Below are positions 12,437-22,186 of a DNA stretch of 64,000 bases, one piece after another (position 1 is the first letter of the stretch; every line of letters begins with the position of its first letter). The DNA comes from Luteibacter sp. SG786 (GTDB taxonomy: Bacteria > Pseudomonadota > Gammaproteobacteria > Xanthomonadales > Rhodanobacteraceae): the NCBI RefSeq assembly GCF_011759605.1, contig NZ_JAAOYX010000001.1:1913063-1977062 (forward strand). The letters are read 5' to 3'. The notes beneath the pieces are model-generated. The model was not told where the DNA came from, did not search any database, and saw only the letters and a program-made list of their open reading frames with translations. Both the position numbers and the translations under genes were made by a program.

Positions 12437-15400
12437 ATGAATGCGATTCGCGCTGCCGAAAACGGCCCGTTCCACGCCGTTGTCTTCGATGAACTGAAAA
12501 AGCTCGACTACCCCGCGGAGCGCCTCAACGAGGCGCGCTTTTTTATCGAGGCCTTCTTCGAGCGGATCGCCCCTGCCGACCACGCGCTGCATGCGCCTGA
12601 GCGCTGGGCCTCGCTGATCGCCGACCTGCTGGCCTTCGCGCGGGAGCGCACGCCCGGAAAGGCTAAGGTCCGCGTGTACAACCCAGGCCAGTCGGGCACC
12701 CGCGCCGTGGTGGAGGTCGTGACCGACGACATGCCGTTCCTCGTCGACACGGTGTCGATGGTGGCGGCCTCGCATGCCGACATCCACGCCATCATCCATC
12801 CGGTGGTGCCCGTGGTGCGCTCGGCCTCGGGCGTGCTTGAGGCCATGGGCTCGGGCGAACGCACCGAATCGATCATGCGTTTCGAGATCGACCGCATCGA
12901 CGAAGCCGAACTCGACACGCTGAAGGCGAACGTGGAGGCCGCGCTCGCCGACGTGCGCGAGGCCGTGGACGACTGGCGCGCCATGCGCGGCAAGATGGTC
13001 GAGATCGCCGACGAACTGGGCCAGCGCTCGCTGCCGTACACACCGGAGGAGGTCAGCGAGGCCTCCGAGTTCCTGCGCTGGGTCGCGGACAATCATTTCA
13101 CCTTCATGGGCTACCGCGAGTACGAAGTGGCGGCCGATGCGGGCGACCAGGTGCTGAAGACCGTCGAGGGTTCGGGCCTGGGCATCCTGCGTGCCGCCGA
13201 GCGCTCGCTGGCCCCGCGCTCCCTGCGCACCCTGGTCGCCAGCGAATTGCCGCGCTCCGGTGCCACCGACGCCATCATTCTCACCAAGACCAATGCACGC
13301 TCGCCGATCCATCGCCCCGGTTACATGGATTACGTGGGCGTGCTCAAGTTCGACGACCAGGGTCGTCCCGTCGCGGAGCAACGCTTCCTGGGCCTGTTCT
13401 CGTCGAACGCCTACATGGCCCACCCGCAGCACGTGCCCCTGGTGCGCGACAAGTGCGAGGCGGTGATGAACCGCTCGGGCCTGAAGCGCGATTCGCACTC
13501 GGGCAAGGCCCTGCGCCACATTCTCGACACGCTGCCGCGCGACGAACTGTTCCAGTGCAGCACCGACGAGCTCTACGCGCTGGCCATGGGCCTGCTCGAG
13601 CTGGCCCAGCGCACGCGCACGCGCCTGTTCATCCGTCGCGACAGCTACGGCCGCTTCTTCTCCTGCATCGTGTACATCCCGCGCGACCGCTTCAACACCA
13701 GCGTGCGCGAGCGCGTGGAGAACGTGCTGCGCGAGGCCTTCCATGGCGAACACGTGGACTCTGCGGTGCTGATGGGCGAGGCCGCTCTGGTGCGCCTGCA
13801 TGTCGTGGTGCGTCCGCGCATCGGCGACCACCCCGTGTACGACGCGGCTGCCATCGAAGCGCAGATCGTGTCGATCGCGCGCAACTGGTACGACGAATTG
13901 CGCGACCGGCTCGTTGAACTTGCCGGCGAACAGCAGGGCATCATCCTCGCCAACCGCTACGGCAAGGCCCTGCCGGCCGGCTACGTGGACGAGGTGTCGC
14001 CGGAAGTGGCGGCCGCCGACGTGCGGGCGCTGGCCGGCCTGGATGGCCCGGACGCCATCAGCATGTCGTTCTACCATCCGCCGCATCGCCCGGAGGAACT
14101 GCGCTTCAAGGTCTACCGCTCCGGTTCCGACATCGCGTTGTCCGAGGTGATGCCGCAGTTGGAGAACCTGGGCCTGCGTGTGCTCACCGAGCACATGTAC
14201 GAAGTGAAGCTCGGCGACGGCCACCTGTTCGTGCAGGACTTCGAAGTGCAGCCGGTAGGCCGCCTCGCGTTCGAGGTGGAACAGGTCGGCAAGATCTTCG
14301 AAGACGCCTTCGAGCACATCTGGCGCGGCAGCGCGGAAAACGACGGCTTCAACCGACTGGTGCTGGGCGCAAAGCTCGGCTGGCGCCAGGTGGCGGTGCT
14401 GCGCAGCTACTGCAAGTACCTGCTGCAGACGGGCGTGGCGTTCTCCCAGGCGTACATGGAGGATGCGCTCAATCGCTATCCCGCCATCGCCGGTCTCATC
14501 GTCGAGCTGTTCAACGCCCGCTTCGATCCGCGGCGCGAAAGCCTCGACGGCGCGGAACGCGAGCGCGCGGAAAGCATGCTCTCGCACGAGATGCACGCAC
14601 TGATCGACGCGGAAAGCCTCGCCGCGCAGCCCGCGCTCATCGGCAACCTGGTGGCCTCGCTTAGCCGCCCGCGCGCCGAGCAGGTGGTCGCGGTGGAAGA
14701 GGCCATCAACGCCTTGCTGGACAACGTGTCCAGCCTCGACGAAGACCGTATCCTGCGCAGTTTCATCGCGCTGGTGCACGCCACCTTGCGCACGAACTTC
14801 TTCCAGGCGTGGGAAGGCAGCTTCCGTCCTTATCTCAGCTTCAAGTTCGACTCGCACCGCGTGCCCGATCTGGCGAAGCCCGTGCCGTTCCGCGAGATCT
14901 TCGTTTACGCGCCGCGCGTGGAAGGCATCCACCTGCGGTTCGGTTCCGTGGCCCGCGGCGGCCTGCGCTGGTCCGACCGCCGCGAAGACTTCCGCACCGA
15001 GGTGCTCGGCCTGGTGAAGGCGCAGATGGTGAAGAACACCGTCATCGTGCCGGTCGGCTCGAAGGGCGGTTTCTTCGTGAAGCGGCCGCCCGTGGGCGGC
15101 GATCGCGACGCCCAGCTTGCCGAGGGCATCGCCTGCTATCGCATGTTCATCAACGGATTGCTCGACATCACCGACAACCTCGTCGAGGGCAAGGTCGTGC
15201 CGCCGCACGACGTGGTGCGCCATGACGAAGACGACCCGTACCTGGTCGTCGCCGCGGACAAGGGCACGGCCACGTTCTCCGACATCGCCAATGCCATTTC
15301 CACGGAACACGGTTTCTGGCTCGACGACGCCTTCGCTTCCGGCGGCTCCTACGGTTACGACCACAAGGGCATGGGCATCACGGCAAAGGGCGCCTGGGAA

Positions 15401-17356
15401 TCGGTCAAGCGCCATTTCCGCGCGCTCGGCCGCGACTGCCAGACCCAGGACTTCACCGTGGTGGGCGTGGGCGACATGTCCGGTGACGTATTCGGCAACG
15501 GCATGCTGCTGTCCGAGCACATCCGGCTGCTGGCCGCGTTCGACCATCGCCACATTTTCCTTGACCCGAATCCGGACGCCGCGAAGTCCTTCGCGGAACG
15601 CCAGCGCATGTTCGCGCTGCCGCGCTCGTCCTGGGATGACTACGACAAGTCCCTCATCTCGGCCGGCGGCGGCGTGTATCCCCGCAGCGCCAAGTCGATT
15701 CCGGTATCGCCGGAAGTCCGCGCGGCGCTGGGTATTCGCGCCGAAGTCACGCACATGGCCCCCAGCGACCTGCTGTCGGCGATCTTGAAGGCGCCCGTCG
15801 ACCTCCTCTGGAATGGCGGCATCGGCACGTACGTGAAGGCCACCAGCGAAACGCACGCCGACGTGGGCGACCGCGCCAACAATGCCCTGCGCGTGAACGG
15901 CAACGAGTTGCGCTGCAAGGTGGTGGGCGAGGGCGGCAACCTCGGCATGACCCAGAAGGGGCGCATCGAAGCCGCCCAGGCAGGCGTGCTGCTCAACACC
16001 GACTTCATCGACAACTCCGCCGGCGTGGACACCTCCGATCACGAGGTGAACATCAAGATCCTGCTGAACGACGCGGTGCAGCGCGGCGAACTGAGCTTCG
16101 ACGACCGTAACCGCCAGCTTGCCGAGATGACCGACGAGGTCGCGCGCCTCGTGCTGTGGGACAACTACCGGCAGAACCAGGCCATCACCGTCATGGAGCA
16201 CCAGTCAGTGCGCCGCCTGGGTTCGATGGCCCACTTCATCGGCACGCTGGAAGCCGAAGGCCTGCTCGACCGCCAGGTGGAGTCCCTGCCCACGGCCGCC
16301 GAACTGGCCGAGCGCAAGCAGCGCGGCCAGGGCATGACCCGTCCGGAACTGTCGGTGCTGCTTTCGTACGACAAGATCCGCCTGTTCCAGCAGCTGCTGG
16401 AATCGGACGTGCCGGAAGATCCCTACCTGTCGCGCGAACTCGTGCGCTACTTCCCCGTGCCCCTGCACGAGAAGTACGCCGAACACATGCAGCGCCACCG
16501 CCTGAAGCGCGAGATCATCGCCACGGCCGTCACCAACTCCACGATCAACCGCATGGGCGCCACCTTCATGATGCGCATGCAGGAGGATACGGGGCAGGGC
16601 CCGGCGTCCATCGCGAAAGCTTACACGGCCGCGCGCGAGATCCTTGACGCCCGCGACCTCTGGGCCGACATCGAGGCGCTGGACGGCAAGGTGGCGGAGG
16701 ACACGCAGATCGATGCGGTGCTGCAGATCTGGTCGCTGCTGCGTCATCTCACCCGCTGGCTGCTCAACCGCCCCGGCGGCTCGCTCGACATTGCCGCTAA
16801 CGTCGACCGTTATGCGAGCGAAGTCATGCTGCTGCGCAAGGCGTTGCCGGATGCGCTCACCGACACCGGCCGGGGCGACTTCGCCGCCAGCCAGGAGAAG
16901 TGGGAAGGCCTGGGCGTGCCCCATGCGTTGGCCGTGCGGCTTGCCCGTATCCCGGTGCTGCGTTCGGCGCTCGACATGGTCGAGGTGTCCAAGCAGAGCG
17001 GCAAGGACGTTGCCACCGTGGCAACGGTGTTCTACGAACTTGCCGAGGCGCTGGACCTCGACTGGCTGCGCGGCCAGATCGAAGCCCTGCCGGTGGAAGG
17101 CGCGTGGCATGCGCAGGCACGCGGTTCGCTGCTGGACGAGCTCAACGCCCAGCACCGCGCCCTGGCGCTCCAGGTGCTGGCGGTGGCGGGCGACCGCACC
17201 GACGTCAGCCCGGTCAAGGCATGGCTGGATCGCGACGACGCCACGCTGAAATACACGCGCGCCATGCTTGCGGAAATCCTTACCCAGAACGCGGACTACC
17301 CGATCGCCTCGGTCGCCGTCCGCCGCCTGGCCCAGCTGGCGCAGATTCCGGTGTGA
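12437..17356 (+). CDS. NAD-specific glutamate dehydrogenase, large (about 180 kDa) type
   Basis: A 1,639-residue protein, the expected length for the large bacterial NAD-GDH family, which converts glutamate to 2-oxoglutarate and ammonia in catabolism. Residues 1-400 hold ACT-like regulatory domains. The catalytic core lies around 800-1200, with RGGLRWSDRREDFRTEVLGL followed by KNTVIVPVGSKGGF (substrate and catalytic Lys region) and WNGGIGTYVKA in the dinucleotide domain. The start MNAIRAAENGP at 12437 was preferred over an in-frame ATG 24 codons upstream that is not family-like. It appears monocistronic. Confidence 0.95.
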   Translation: MNAIRAAENGPFHAVVFDELKKLDYPAERLNEARFFIEAFFERIAPADHALHAPERWASLIADLLAFARERTPGKAKVRVYNPGQSGTRAVVEVVTDDMPFLVDTVSMVAASHADIHAIIHPVVPVVRSASGVLEAMGSGERTESIMRFEIDRIDEAELDTLKANVEAALADVREAVDDWRAMRGKMVEIADELGQRSLPYTPEEVSEASEFLRWVADNHFTFMGYREYEVAADAGDQVLKTVEGSGLGILRAAERSLAPRSLRTLVASELPRSGATDAIILTKTNARSPIHRPGYMDYVGVLKFDDQGRPVAEQRFLGLFSSNAYMAHPQHVPLVRDKCEAVMNRSGLKRDSHSGKALRHILDTLPRDELFQCSTDELYALAMGLLELAQRTRTRLFIRRDSYGRFFSCIVYIPRDRFNTSVRERVENVLREAFHGEHVDSAVLMGEAALVRLHVVVRPRIGDHPVYDAAAIEAQIVSIARNWYDELRDRLVELAGEQQGIILANRYGKALPAGYVDEVSPEVAAADVRALAGLDGPDAISMSFYHPPHRPEELRFKVYRSGSDIALSEVMPQLENLGLRVLTEHMYEVKLGDGHLFVQDFEVQPVGRLAFEVEQVGKIFEDAFEHIWRGSAENDGFNRLVLGAKLGWRQVAVLRSYCKYLLQTGVAFSQAYMEDALNRYPAIAGLIVELFNARFDPRRESLDGAERERAESMLSHEMHALIDAESLAAQPALIGNLVASLSRPRAEQVVAVEEAINALLDNVSSLDEDRILRSFIALVHATLRTNFFQAWEGSFRPYLSFKFDSHRVPDLAKPVPFREIFVYAPRVEGIHLRFGSVARGGLRWSDRREDFRTEVLGLVKAQMVKNTVIVPVGSKGGFFVKRPPVGGDRDAQLAEGIACYRMFINGLLDITDNLVEGKVVPPHDVVRHDEDDPYLVVAADKGTATFSDIANAISTEHGFWLDDAFASGGSYGYDHKGMGITAKGAWESVKRHFRALGRDCQTQDFTVVGVGDMSGDVFGNGMLLSEHIRLLAAFDHRHIFLDPNPDAAKSFAERQRMFALPRSSWDDYDKSLISAGGGVYPRSAKSIPVSPEVRAALGIRAEVTHMAPSDLLSAILKAPVDLLWNGGIGTYVKATSETHADVGDRANNALRVNGNELRCKVVGEGGNLGMTQKGRIEAAQAGVLLNTDFIDNSAGVDTSDHEVNIKILLNDAVQRGELSFDDRNRQLAEMTDEVARLVLWDNYRQNQAITVMEHQSVRRLGSMAHFIGTLEAEGLLDRQVESLPTAAELAERKQRGQGMTRPELSVLLSYDKIRLFQQLLESDVPEDPYLSRELVRYFPVPLHEKYAEHMQRHRLKREIIATAVTNSTINRMGATFMMRMQEDTGQGPASIAKAYTAAREILDARDLWADIEALDGKVAEDTQIDAVLQIWSLLRHLTRWLLNRPGGSLDIAANVDRYASEVMLLRKALPDALTDTGRGDFAASQEKWEGLGVPHALAVRLARIPVLRSALDMVEVSKQSGKDVATVATVFYELAEALDLDWLRGQIEALPVEGAWHAQARGSLLDELNAQHRALALQVLAVAGDRTDVSPVKAWLDRDDATLKYTRAMLAEILTQNADYPIASVAVRRLAQLAQIPV

Positions 17357-17414
17357 TGCAACGGGGCCGCCTGCGCTGTTCGGCCCGGGCGGCCTTCTGC
17401 GGGAATCTGGCTTT

Positions 17415-17499
17415 GTGTGGGAGCCGCTTCAGCGGCGATGGGTAACCGCGGCAAACTTGCCCGCTGCCGCGGGATCGCCGGCATAGCCGGCTCCCACAC
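17415..17499. repeat. REP-like palindromic element, copy 3 (inverted)
   Basis: Same triple-hairpin element as at 465 but in reverse orientation: the gccgct/agcggc hairpin comes first and the gccggc hairpin last. It lies between the tandem gdh and NAD kinase genes, closer to the gdh 3' end. Confidence 0.85.
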
Positions 17500-17564
17500 T
17501 TCGCTCTACCCGCTTCGGCCGTTAGCGACTAAGCTCCGGGCTTGGACCCGGATGCCCACTCCCC

Positions 17565-18323
17565 ATGCGCCTAGCCTTCGTCGCCAGCGAAACCGAAGTC
17601 GCCCAACGCGCCCGTGCCGCGCTCGTCAAGCGTTACCGGGGCGTCGAACCGGCCGACGCCGACATCATCGTGTCGCTCGGTGGCGACGGCTTCATGCTGC
17701 GCACCCTGCATGCGCATCGCACGCTCGGGGTTCCGTTCTACGGCATGAAGCTCGGGCGCCTGGGGTTCCTCATGAACCAGCACGATGTCGACCACCTTCC
17801 CGACCGCATCGAGAAGGCGCATCCGGCGGTGCTGCATCCGTTGGAAATGCACAGCATCTGTTGCGACGGCGTCGAACACCGCGCGCTGGCGTTCAACGAG
17901 GTGGCGCTGTTGCGGCAGACGAACCAGGCGGCCCACCTGAGAGTGAGCTTGAACGGCGAGGTGAAACTCGACGAACTGGTCTGCGACGGCATTCTCGTCT
18001 GCACCCCCGCCGGCTCCACCGCCTACAACCTCTCGGCGCACGGTCCCATCCTGCCGCTGGACGCGAACGTGCTGGCGCTCACCCCCATCAGTCCGTTCCG
18101 GCCTCGTCGCTGGCGCGGCGCCATCCTCCCGCACGCCACCCGGGTGGGTTTCGATACGAAGGATCCGAACAAGCGCCCGATCAGCGCCACGGCCGACTTC
18201 CACGAAGTGCGCGACGTGCGTTCGGTCGAGGTGAGGCAGTCGCGTCGTAACGCGGTACGCCTCCTGTTCGATCCCGAACACAACCTCCAGCAACGCATCC
18301 TCGACGAACAGTTCGCCCCATGA
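17565..18323 (+). CDS. nadK: NAD kinase
   Basis: A 252-residue ATP-NAD kinase that makes NADP. The catalytic GGDG motif is at 39-42 (VSLGGDGFML), and the NAD-binding stretch FNEVALLRQTNQAAHL and the loop TPAGSTAYNLSAHGPI follow. It is on the short side of the family, lacking the N-terminal extension of the E. coli enzyme. The stop overlaps the start of the 5'-nucleotidase gene by four bases (ATGA), so the two are translationally coupled. That pairs NADP synthesis with nucleoside monophosphate turnover. Confidence 0.93.
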   Translation: MRLAFVASETEVAQRARAALVKRYRGVEPADADIIVSLGGDGFMLRTLHAHRTLGVPFYGMKLGRLGFLMNQHDVDHLPDRIEKAHPAVLHPLEMHSICCDGVEHRALAFNEVALLRQTNQAAHLRVSLNGEVKLDELVCDGILVCTPAGSTAYNLSAHGPILPLDANVLALTPISPFRPRRWRGAILPHATRVGFDTKDPNKRPISATADFHEVRDVRSVEVRQSRRNAVRLLFDPEHNLQQRILDEQFAP

Positions 18324-19336
18324 ACGGCCCCGACGACATCCAAGGAATGCAAGACGATGCGGGAAGCGCGCTTGCGCGCGAACACACGGAGCGGGGCACT
18401 CCAGGCCTGGCCGGCGCCCAGCCTACGGCCCACGCCGAATCGTCGGTAAGCGACAACCGCCTCGTGGTGGCCATCTCCTCGCGCGCCCTCTTCGACATGG
18501 GCGACAGCCACGAGCTGTTCGAGCGCGAAGGCCTGGATGCCTACCGGGCCTACCAGATCGAACACGAGGACGATCTGCTGAAACCCGGCGTGGCTTTCCC
18601 GCTGGTGCAGAAGCTGCTGGGCCTGAACGCGCTCTCGGGCGACGTGCCCGCGGTGGAGGTGATCCTCCTGTCGCGCAACTCGGGCGACACCGGCCTGCGC
18701 ATCTTCAACGCGATCCAGCATTACAAGCTGGGCATTTCCCGCGCCGCGTTCACCAGCGGCGCGCCCACGTCGGATTACATCGCCCCGTTCCGCGCCGATC
18801 TTTTCCTGTCGGCCAACGCGGAAGATGTGGGCCGCGCACTGCGGGCGGGCGTCGCTGCGGCAACGATCCTGCCGTCCACGGCGCCGCAGCGGTCCAGCGA
18901 GCAGTTGCGCATCGCCTTCGACGGCGATGCGGTCATCTTCGGCGACGAGGGCGAGCGCGTGTCGAAGGAGCAGGGGCTGGACGCCTTCCATCGCAACGAA
19001 ACCGAGCGCTGGGCCGAGCCGCTTTCCGGCGGTCCTTTCCGGGGCTTCCTGGCCGCCTTGCATCGTCTGCAGGCCGCGTTCCCGGCCGAGACCTCGCCGA
19101 TCCGTACGGCGCTGGTCACAGCCAGGTCCGCGCCGGCACACAAGCGGGTGATCCTCACGCTTCGTCGCTGGGGCGTGCGCATCGACGAGGCGCTTTTCCT
19201 CGGCGGCCGCGACAAGGGGCCGTTCCTGGATGCGTTCGGTGCCGACATTTTCTTCGACGACTCGCCGGCCAACGTGGAATCGGCGCGCAAGCACGTGGCC
19301 ACCGGACACGTACCCCACGGCGTCTCCAATGCATAG
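18320..19336 (+). CDS. 5'-nucleotidase, cytosolic NT5C1-like family
   Basis: A 338-residue protein of the 5'-nucleotidase family related to eukaryotic cytosolic nucleotidase I. Landmarks are LVVAISSRALFDM near residue 48 (nucleophile-type loop in which the expected Asp pair is altered, DMGD following), RNSGDTGLRIFNAI, IAFDGDAVIFGDE at about 196, and IFFDDSPANVESA near the C-terminus. It should dephosphorylate nucleoside 5'-monophosphates in the cytoplasm. The first 45 residues are hydrophilic and not conserved-looking, so a later start is possible, but the ATGA overlap with nadK supports this one. Confidence 0.85.
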   Translation: MNGPDDIQGMQDDAGSALAREHTERGTPGLAGAQPTAHAESSVSDNRLVVAISSRALFDMGDSHELFEREGLDAYRAYQIEHEDDLLKPGVAFPLVQKLLGLNALSGDVPAVEVILLSRNSGDTGLRIFNAIQHYKLGISRAAFTSGAPTSDYIAPFRADLFLSANAEDVGRALRAGVAAATILPSTAPQRSSEQLRIAFDGDAVIFGDEGERVSKEQGLDAFHRNETERWAEPLSGGPFRGFLAALHRLQAAFPAETSPIRTALVTARSAPAHKRVILTLRRWGVRIDEALFLGGRDKGPFLDAFGADIFFDDSPANVESARKHVATGHVPHGVSNA

Positions 19337-19341
19337 CGGCC

Positions 19342-19426
19342 CTGTGGGAGCCGGCTATGCCGGCGATCCCGCGGCAGCGGGCAAGCTCGCGGCAAGCACC
19401 CATCGCCGCTGAAGCGGCTCCCACAG
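19342..19426. repeat. REP-like palindromic element, copy 4
   Basis: Triple-hairpin element nearly identical to copy 1 and in the same orientation. It lies in the 97-bp gap between the convergent 5'-nucleotidase and EamA transporter genes and fills almost all of it. Confidence 0.85.
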
Positions 19427-19433
19427 AAGGCAC

Positions 19434-20309
19434 TCAAACAATATTCGTCCAGCGCCACCACTGCGTTTTCTTTTCCTCGCGCACGAAGGTAAACAGGCCC
19501 GCGCCGAGGATCATCGCGATGCCGATGAACATCGGCCAGTCGAGGTGGTCGTGGAACAGCAGGTAGCCGAACAGGATCGCCCATAGCATCTGGCTGTACT
19601 GGGTGGGCGCCACGCGATTCGCCGGGGCGTGCTGGGTGGCCAGCATCAACAGCACGGCGCCGGCCGCGGCGAACAGTCCGTAACCCAGCAGAAGGAACCA
19701 CTGGTGCCCGTCGGGCCACGTGAAGTGCGGCAGCATCATGATGAAGCCCGCGACCATGGGGCCGACGACGCCCGCGCCGTAGAGGGTGATGCGTTTCTCG
19801 GTGGCGCCCGCCATGCGCAGCGCCACGATGGACAGCGCGCCGGCCAGGCCGCAGACGATGGCCGCGACATGCCCGGTGCCCAGGTGACGGAAACCCGGCC
19901 GCAGCACCACCAGCACCCCGAGGAAGCCCACGATCACGGCCGACCAGCGCCGCCACCCCACGTGTTCGCGCAGGAACACCACGGAAAGGATGGTGACGAA
20001 GATGGGCAGCAGGAAGATCAGCGAGAAGGCCTCCGCCATCGGGAGGGCGGTGAAGGCCATCACCGCGGTCACGTTGCCGATGGCGCCGGCCAGCGCGCGC
20101 AGCAGCCAGAGGCCCGGCATGCGAGACACCACCACCTCGCTCCAGCGGTCGCCGGGTTTCTTCAGGAACGGCAGGGCGGCCATGGCCAGGATGGCCCCGA
20201 AGAACACGGCCTCATAGGCGGGGAGCGTACCTTCGAGGGATTTGACGAAGGCATCGCTCCACGCGTAGGCCGCGTAGCAGGCGAAACCCAGGAGTACGCC
20301 TCTGAGCAT
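19434..20309 (-). CDS. EamA/DMT-family transporter
   Basis: A 291-residue inner-membrane protein with about ten hydrophobic helices in two EamA repeats. The first repeat ends with LPIFVTILSVVFLREHVGWRRW and the second with YSQMLWAILFGYLLFHDHLDWP, the usual glycine/aromatic-rich last helices. Drug/metabolite transporters of this type export amino acids, nucleosides or other small metabolites; the substrate cannot be told here. It is a single gene, transcribed divergently from gcdH. Confidence 0.88.
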   Translation of the reverse strand: MLRGVLLGFACYAAYAWSDAFVKSLEGTLPAYEAVFFGAILAMAALPFLKKPGDRWSEVVVSRMPGLWLLRALAGAIGNVTAVMAFTALPMAEAFSLIFLLPIFVTILSVVFLREHVGWRRWSAVIVGFLGVLVVLRPGFRHLGTGHVAAIVCGLAGALSIVALRMAGATEKRITLYGAGVVGPMVAGFIMMLPHFTWPDGHQWFLLLGYGLFAAAGAVLLMLATQHAPANRVAPTQYSQMLWAILFGYLLFHDHLDWPMFIGIAMILGAGLFTFVREEKKTQWWRWTNIV

Positions 20310-20404
20310 GGGGAAGCGATCCGGCGGCGGGGGGCGGGCCCATTATGGCGCGATGACGGGGCCGGATTGTTGCGCACCGCCATGACCGCGGCCGGACCCA
20401 TGGC

Positions 20405-20410
20405 TACAAT
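20405..20410 (+). promoter_or_regulatory. Possible -10 box for gcdH
   Basis: TACAAT lies 36 bases before the ATG at 20447, in the divergent gap with the EamA gene. CATGAC at 20381-20386 is a poor -35 with an 18-bp spacer. Confidence 0.35.
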
Positions 20411-20446
20411 CGGACGTTTCAGGCTGCCCAATCCACGAGTCCCCGC

Positions 20447-21616
20447 ATGGCCCATCGTCTCGACCCGCTCGATCTCTACGACGTCCGCTCGCTTCTCACC
20501 GACGAGGAGCGCGCCGTGCAGGACGCCGTCGGCCGCTTCGTCGACGAAAAGGTCTTGCCGATCATCGGCGACGCCTTCGACCAGGGCCGGTTCCCCGCCG
20601 AACTGGTGCCCGAGATCGCCGGCCTCGGTCTGCTCGGCGCCACGCTGCCCGAGGAATACGGTTGCGCGGGCATGAACGGCGTGAGCTACGGTCTCATCTG
20701 CCAGGAACTGGAACGCGGCGATTCCGGTCTGCGCAGCTTTGCCTCGGTGCAGAGTTCGCTGTGCATGTATCCGATCTTCGCCTACGGCTCGGAAGAGCAG
20801 AAGCGGGAATATCTGCCGCGCATGGCGGCAGGCGAGGTCATCGGTTGCTTCGGCCTCACCGAACCGCACGGCGGTTCCGATCCGGCGAACATGAAGACCG
20901 TCGCCCGCAAGGACGGCGGCGACTGGGTGATCAACGGCGCCAAGATGTGGATCACCAACGGCAACCTCGCCCACATCGCCATCGTCTGGGCGCAGACCGA
21001 CGACGGTATCCAGGGTTTCATCGTCCCCACCTCCACGAAGGGTTTCGCGGCCCAGGAAGTGCACAAGAAGATGAGCCTGCGCGCCTCGGTCACCTCCGCG
21101 CTGTTCTTCGACGACGTGCGTGTGCCCGACAGCGCCCGGCTGCCGAACGTGAAGGGCCTGAAGGGGCCGCTCGGCTGCCTCAACCAGGCACGTTACGGCA
21201 TCACCTGGGGCCCTATCGGCGCCGCCCAGGCCTGTCTGAAGGAAGTGCTCGACTACACCGCCCAGCGCGTGCTCTTCGGCCGTCCGCTCGCGGCCAATCA
21301 GGCTGTGCAATTGAAGATGGCCGACATGGCCCGGCGCATCACCACGGCGCAGCTGCTTTCGCTCCAGCTCGGACGGCTGAAGGACGCCGGCCGCCTGCAG
21401 CCCACCCAGGTGTCGCTCGCCAAGTGGAACAATGTGCGCATGGCGCTGGACGTTGCTCGCGAGTGCCGCGACATTCTCGGCGGTGCGGGCATCACCACGG
21501 AACATTCGGCGATCCGCCATGCGCTGAACCTGGAATCGGTCATCACCTACGAGGGCACCGAGACGGTGCACCAGTTGGTGGTCGGCCGCGAACTCACCGG
21601 CATCAACGCGTTCTGA
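20447..21616 (+). CDS. gcdH: Glutaryl-CoA dehydrogenase
   Basis: A 389-residue acyl-CoA dehydrogenase of the glutaryl-CoA subgroup, which makes crotonyl-CoA and CO2 from glutaryl-CoA in lysine, hydroxylysine and tryptophan breakdown. Subgroup marks are the arginine-bearing stretch SGLRSFASVQSSL (substrate gamma-carboxylate site), LTEPHGGSDPANM, KMWITNGNLA, and the catalytic Glu369 in TYEGTETVHQL. Alone among its neighbours it is a lysine-catabolic gene, but an ALDH7-type dehydrogenase in this window (32206) could serve the same pathway upstream. Confidence 0.93.
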   Translation: MAHRLDPLDLYDVRSLLTDEERAVQDAVGRFVDEKVLPIIGDAFDQGRFPAELVPEIAGLGLLGATLPEEYGCAGMNGVSYGLICQELERGDSGLRSFASVQSSLCMYPIFAYGSEEQKREYLPRMAAGEVIGCFGLTEPHGGSDPANMKTVARKDGGDWVINGAKMWITNGNLAHIAIVWAQTDDGIQGFIVPTSTKGFAAQEVHKKMSLRASVTSALFFDDVRVPDSARLPNVKGLKGPLGCLNQARYGITWGPIGAAQACLKEVLDYTAQRVLFGRPLAANQAVQLKMADMARRITTAQLLSLQLGRLKDAGRLQPTQVSLAKWNNVRMALDVARECRDILGGAGITTEHSAIRHALNLESVITYEGTETVHQLVVGRELTGINAF

Positions 21617-21623
21617 GGCCTTC

Positions 21624-22163
21624 ATGCACGGCGTGCGCATCGAAACGGATCGCCTGATCCTGCGACCCACGGCGGCGGAAGATTTCGACGCCTGGGCCGA
21701 ATGCATGGCCGACCCCGAAGTGAACCGCTTCCTCGGCGGCCCGCAGCCGCGCGCGATCGCCTGGCGCAATTTCATGACGATGGCGGGTTGCTGGAGCCTC
21801 CAGGGCTTCGGCATGTTCTCCGTGATCGAGCGCTCCAGCGGCCGCTGGGTGGGCCGTCTCGGCCCCTGGCACCCGGAGGGATGGCCGGGGGACGAGATCG
21901 GCTGGGGCCTGATGCGCGACACCTGGGGCAAGGGCTATGCCAGCGAGGGCGCCGCGGCGTCCATGGACTGGGCTTTCGACACGCTCGGCTGGACGCAGGT
22001 GATCCACTCCATCAATCCCGAAAACCACGCGTCGATCGGCGTCGCCAGAAAGCTCGGCTCGACCCTGCTGGGGCCGGGCAAGCTACCGGCGCCCTTCGAA
22101 GACGACGTGGTCGATCTATGGGGGCAGACGCGCGAGCAGTGGTTCGCCCGCCGTCGCCGCTGA
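21624..22163 (+). CDS. GNAT-family N-acetyltransferase (RimJ/RimL-like)
   Basis: A 179-residue acetyltransferase starting 7 bases after gcdH, so it is likely co-transcribed. It opens with the typical ETDRLILRPTAAEDF and has the acetyl-CoA-binding region around WGKGYASEGAAASMDWAF and the closing SINPENHASIGVARKLG, both diagnostic of the RimJ/RimL-type branch. The acceptor (protein N-terminus or small amine) is not predictable. Confidence 0.88.
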   Translation: MHGVRIETDRLILRPTAAEDFDAWAECMADPEVNRFLGGPQPRAIAWRNFMTMAGCWSLQGFGMFSVIERSSGRWVGRLGPWHPEGWPGDEIGWGLMRDTWGKGYASEGAAASMDWAFDTLGWTQVIHSINPENHASIGVARKLGSTLLGPGKLPAPFEDDVVDLWGQTREQWFARRRR

Positions 22164-22186
22164 ATCCTCCCACTCGAGCAACCGCC

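Noticed and set aside
17364-17392. Terminator hairpin after gdh
   Set aside because: ggccgcc and ggcggcc can pair, but there is no T run and the loop is long. The nearby REP-like element is the more evident structure.
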